Shown piece by piece: positions 61,406 through 64,000 of a stretch of 64,000 nucleotides of DNA. This DNA is from Sphingobacterium siyangense. Its GTDB lineage: Bacteria > Bacteroidota > Bacteroidia > Sphingobacteriales > Sphingobacteriaceae. The DNA is taken from NCBI RefSeq assembly GCF_007830445.1, contig NZ_VLKR01000001.1, positions 62,001 through 126,000 of the forward strand, written 5' to 3'. Positions within the stretch are counted from its first letter, which is position 1; each line of letters starts with the position of its first letter. Below the pieces are notes generated by a model that had not been told where the DNA came from, did no database searches, and saw only the letters and a program-made list of their open reading frames with translations. The position numbers and the translations under genes were made by a program.

Positions 61406-62809
61406 ATGCGCTTTCAAATTAAAGATTTACTTCATATTTTCCTCCTTTCAACTGGTATATTTCTATTTGTCATAGATCTCTTTATTATTAATGTTTCCCT
61501 TCCCACAATTCAACATGGACTACATCTACGAGACAGTGATACGCAATGGATTATAATACTTTATATTATTGGGTATGCAAGTCTTCTAATCAATGCTGGG
61601 AATGCCGGAAATCATTATGGAAAGAAGAAATTATATTTAATTGGGATGGCTTGTTTTACTGTAGCCTCCCTTGTATGTGGCTTAGCCAATAATCTTTACA
61701 TTTTATTGGCCGGAAGATTGATCCAGGGGATTAGCTCTGGACTTATGGTTCCACAGGGCATCGCATTGATCACGTTACTTTTTGAAAATCCGGAGAAGCG
61801 ATCGATGGCTTTGGGTATCTATGGAAGCATAGCAGGTATTGCCTCAGTAATAGGTCAATTATTAGGCGGAATTCTTCCGGATCAGACTTGGATACATGAA
61901 AGTTGGCGTCTTATTTTTTTGATCAATGTTCCCATTGGGGTACTTGCCTGCTTTGCTGTCTATCGCTATACATTCAATGATCAAGTTACTGGAAAATCTA
62001 AGATCTCTTTTATCCCTATGATAACGTTGTTTATCCTTTTAATGGGAATAATTTTTCCTTTAATCATGGGACCTGAGTTGAAATGGCCATTCTGGTCATT
62101 ACTGCTATTGGGAGCAGCAATTGTTCTCGTCCTGTTGTTTCTAAAAAAACAACGTAAATTAGAACAAACGGGCCGTTCTAGTCTACTCAATTTCTCCTTA
62201 TTTAATAATCGGGTTTTCAATTTAGGCCTTCTAGCGGCTTTAGCCTATTATATGGTCCAAGATGCTTATTTTATTATTAACTCCAATTACCTTCAAAATC
62301 AAAAGAATTATACGGCAACAATGACAGGAATTGCGTTTGTTTTTCAGGGTATTGGTTACGTATTGGCAAGTGTTATTGTCAGCAAGTTAATACAGCGCCA
62401 CGGAAAGATCATTGTCCTATATGGATTAGGAATAATGATTTTGGGTTTGCTGTCTCATCTTTTCGTTTTCAATACGATGATCATAGATAGCAACCAAATA
62501 CACGCGCTCTTCTTTTTTTATGGTATTGGCTGCGGTAGTGTACTGCCGGCATTAATGACACTTGCATTAAAAGACCTTAACGAAAAACTAATCTCCGTAG
62601 GATCCGCCATCTATCTTACTGTACAACAGTTATCTATATGCTTGGGAATCGCTTTTATTGTCGGTATATTCCTCCATCGGAAAGAGACTAAATTTCTTAT
62701 TTTGCAGAACATCTCATCTGCCTATGGCTACTCGATCGTACTATCGGTCATATTACTCTTATTTGTCGTATGTACAATAGCTTATTTACCCTCAAAAAAA
62801 GTAAAATAG
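61406..62809 (+). CDS. MFS drug transporter (DHA2, EmrB-like)
   Basis: The 467-residue protein has about 14 membrane helices and the DHA2 signatures DLFIINVSLPTIQ (motif D1-like), a GRLIQGISSGLMVPQG (motif B/C-like) region and YGKKKLYLIG (motif A-like). It should export drugs or metabolites with protons. Control by the divergent HxlR gene is likely. Confidence 0.93.
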   Translation: MRFQIKDLLHIFLLSTGIFLFVIDLFIINVSLPTIQHGLHLRDSDTQWIIILYIIGYASLLINAGNAGNHYGKKKLYLIGMACFTVASLVCGLANNLYILLAGRLIQGISSGLMVPQGIALITLLFENPEKRSMALGIYGSIAGIASVIGQLLGGILPDQTWIHESWRLIFLINVPIGVLACFAVYRYTFNDQVTGKSKISFIPMITLFILLMGIIFPLIMGPELKWPFWSLLLLGAAIVLVLLFLKKQRKLEQTGRSSLLNFSLFNNRVFNLGLLAALAYYMVQDAYFIINSNYLQNQKNYTATMTGIAFVFQGIGYVLASVIVSKLIQRHGKIIVLYGLGIMILGLLSHLFVFNTMIIDSNQIHALFFFYGIGCGSVLPALMTLALKDLNEKLISVGSAIYLTVQQLSICLGIAFIVGIFLHRKETKFLILQNISSAYGYSIVLSVILLLFVVCTIAYLPSKKVK

Positions 62810-62868
62810 CAGGTAATTCGTTCATGATTTCGCTGGGTCTATCATACTTTCTCTCAGGATTAATGTAG

Positions 62869-63816
62869 CTAATTTGCTGCTTCATACTTGTCTACTAAAG
62901 CGTAGTCGTAAGGAATACGGATGCTCAGCGGGCTGGCTTCCCATAAGTCTGAACCGCTGGGCAAATAGAAATCATAGGCATTACGCAGGAAATTCTCCCC
63001 ATTGGGAGCTTCTTGCCAGTTTTTCTTCTCCCTATTGTAAAGTAATATCATACAACTCACGCAGGTGCCCTTATCTTTCATGGTCGAATTTTCATAACAC
63101 TTCCCTATTTTTACAGTTAATTTTTGCTGAATAATAACATCAGTCAACCGCCCATTTGTAAGGTGAATTAGAGCGATCTGTGCATCTTCATCTGTTGGTG
63201 AATGTTTTGCTGCTTTCAATTGATCGAACTGAGCCCGATATATTCGCGCTATTTCAGCCTGCCTCACATCCAATGGTAAGAGATTTGTATCTACGGGATG
63301 GAGGTCTTCAACACCGCCCGCCCGGGTAACACCAGCACTTAATACAATATTTTGTTTGGATGTATCAGTATCAGCGGCAGCTGAGCCTTCATTTTTATCG
63401 AATAGCTGCGTAAGTTCTGAGATATGATGCCCTATTTGATTAAAACCCACAACGTAATTTAAGATAACGAAAGCCAACAGAGCAAGGACTGAAAAGATAA
63501 AAAGTGCCTTCCAAATACTAGTTCGCCCACGCTCATTTGTTTCCACTTCCAAAAAAGAAGATCCTTTGTGATCTGCTTCCTGAGAACCGCCACGATGTTC
63601 AACGAATTCATAATCAGCCAAAAACAGGTCTTTACCATCAAAAAGATCAATATGGTCTTCTTTAAACATCTCCACAATATCCCGGGCAGTTTTATACTTT
63701 ACATTTGCCTGGGTGGCAATCAGATCAATAGCCGCATTTACATCACCCTGTTTAATGAATTCACGAATAGTTGCTTTATCAATTTCGATCGTATTGACGA
63801 GAATATTTTTGGTCAT
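62869..63816 (-). CDS. single-span membrane protein of unknown function
   Basis: Of the 315 residues, about 15-55 (IREFIKQGDVNAAIDLIATQ, then VKYKTARDIVEMFK) resemble the small ribosomal L7/L12-C-like helical unit found in some membrane proteins. One transmembrane helix (about 102-124) follows, then a polar linker and an extracytoplasmic domain of about 150 residues with a CxxC (CVSC) and Cys in GKCYEN. Not assignable to a known family. Single gene near the window edge. Confidence 0.7.
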   Translation of the reverse strand: MTKNILVNTIEIDKATIREFIKQGDVNAAIDLIATQANVKYKTARDIVEMFKEDHIDLFDGKDLFLADYEFVEHRGGSQEADHKGSSFLEVETNERGRTSIWKALFIFSVLALLAFVILNYVVGFNQIGHHISELTQLFDKNEGSAAADTDTSKQNIVLSAGVTRAGGVEDLHPVDTNLLPLDVRQAEIARIYRAQFDQLKAAKHSPTDEDAQIALIHLTNGRLTDVIIQQKLTVKIGKCYENSTMKDKGTCVSCMILLYNREKKNWQEAPNGENFLRNAYDFYLPSGSDLWEASPLSIRIPYDYALVDKYEAAN

Positions 63817-64000
63817 ATCGTTTAATTTCCTATAGATTAGAATGCTTTGCTACCTAAACGAAGTAAAAGCATTCGACTTCAAAAATGAGATTAATAAATG
63901 AGAGATCAATGAAAATTTCTTCCCTTATGAAAAATACCTGCAGCATTGTCGCCATCAGTTGTCAGATCTTTTAACAAACCTGACATATCAAAGCATCGTT

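Noticed and set aside
1..64000. Amber codon reassignment in this genome
   Set aside because: Most genes here would read wrongly: intact genes such as the amidohydrolase-flanking and DUF genes use TAG as a normal stop, and the two interrupted genes need different residues at the TAG.

Overview
The window looks like chromosomal DNA of a Bacteroidota bacterium of the Sphingobacteriaceae, most likely Sphingobacterium or a close relative. The evidence is an ECF sigma / FecR / SusC / SusD glycan-uptake locus, the AT-rich composition, the near absence of Shine-Dalgarno sequences, a Bacteroidota-type hut operon, and several small lipoproteins and beta-barrel proteins. The genus is inferred from protein style; no rRNA gene is present.

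Layout. 1-1200: the start of a slipin (SPFH) gene on the minus strand, preceded by a structured non-coding region. I read that region as a bacterial Y RNA-like transcript carrying three tandem, circularly permuted tRNA mimics (571-843, minus strand). This is the most unusual feature of the window. It suggests an RNA-repair / Ro60-type operon running off the left edge. 1.3-8.2 kb: a lipoprotein, an amidohydrolase broken by one in-frame TAG with its AraC regulator, a small inverted-repeat element, a degenerate metallopeptidase-like protein, an MpaB-type oxygenase, recR and a LOG-family gene. 8.4-16.2 kb: ECF sigma, FecR anti-sigma, SusC, SusD and a NagX-like membrane acyltransferase, forming one signal-gated glycan locus. 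16.7-18.7 kb: an exonuclease/GIY-YIG fusion and a small GNAT protein. 18.8-25.6 kb: the histidine-degradation operon hutHIUG with a divergent LysR regulator. 25.7-27.3 kb: an ABM-domain protein and the luxS-mtn methyl-cycle pair.

27.5-48.5 kb reads as a stress-survival region. It holds a fused trehalose-phosphate synthase/phosphatase, a GH15 hydrolase, CsbD, topoisomerase IB, Ku with a 50-residue companion, a phytochrome-like sensor kinase without visible chromophore residues, a response regulator paired with a kinase-like protein that lacks its histidine, and two paralogous ECF-like sigma genes sharing a 16-bp upstream element. An IS481-type insertion sits inside it (36.2-37.4 kb). 48.9-57 kb: GH1 glucosidase, small membrane proteins, a VOC protein, a threonine-aldolase-like enzyme, an aquaporin gene with an in-frame TAG, and a DUF4838 glycan protein.

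57-61 kb contains several broken genes: a beta-barrel tail, a response regulator with its phospho-acceptor region deleted, and a frameshifted EamA transporter. Between and beside these lie an intact nitronate-monooxygenase-like gene and a D-lactate dehydrogenase. 61-64 kb: an HxlR regulator divergent from an MFS drug transporter, then a single-span membrane protein of unknown function. No rRNA, canonical tRNA, CRISPR array or prophage was seen.
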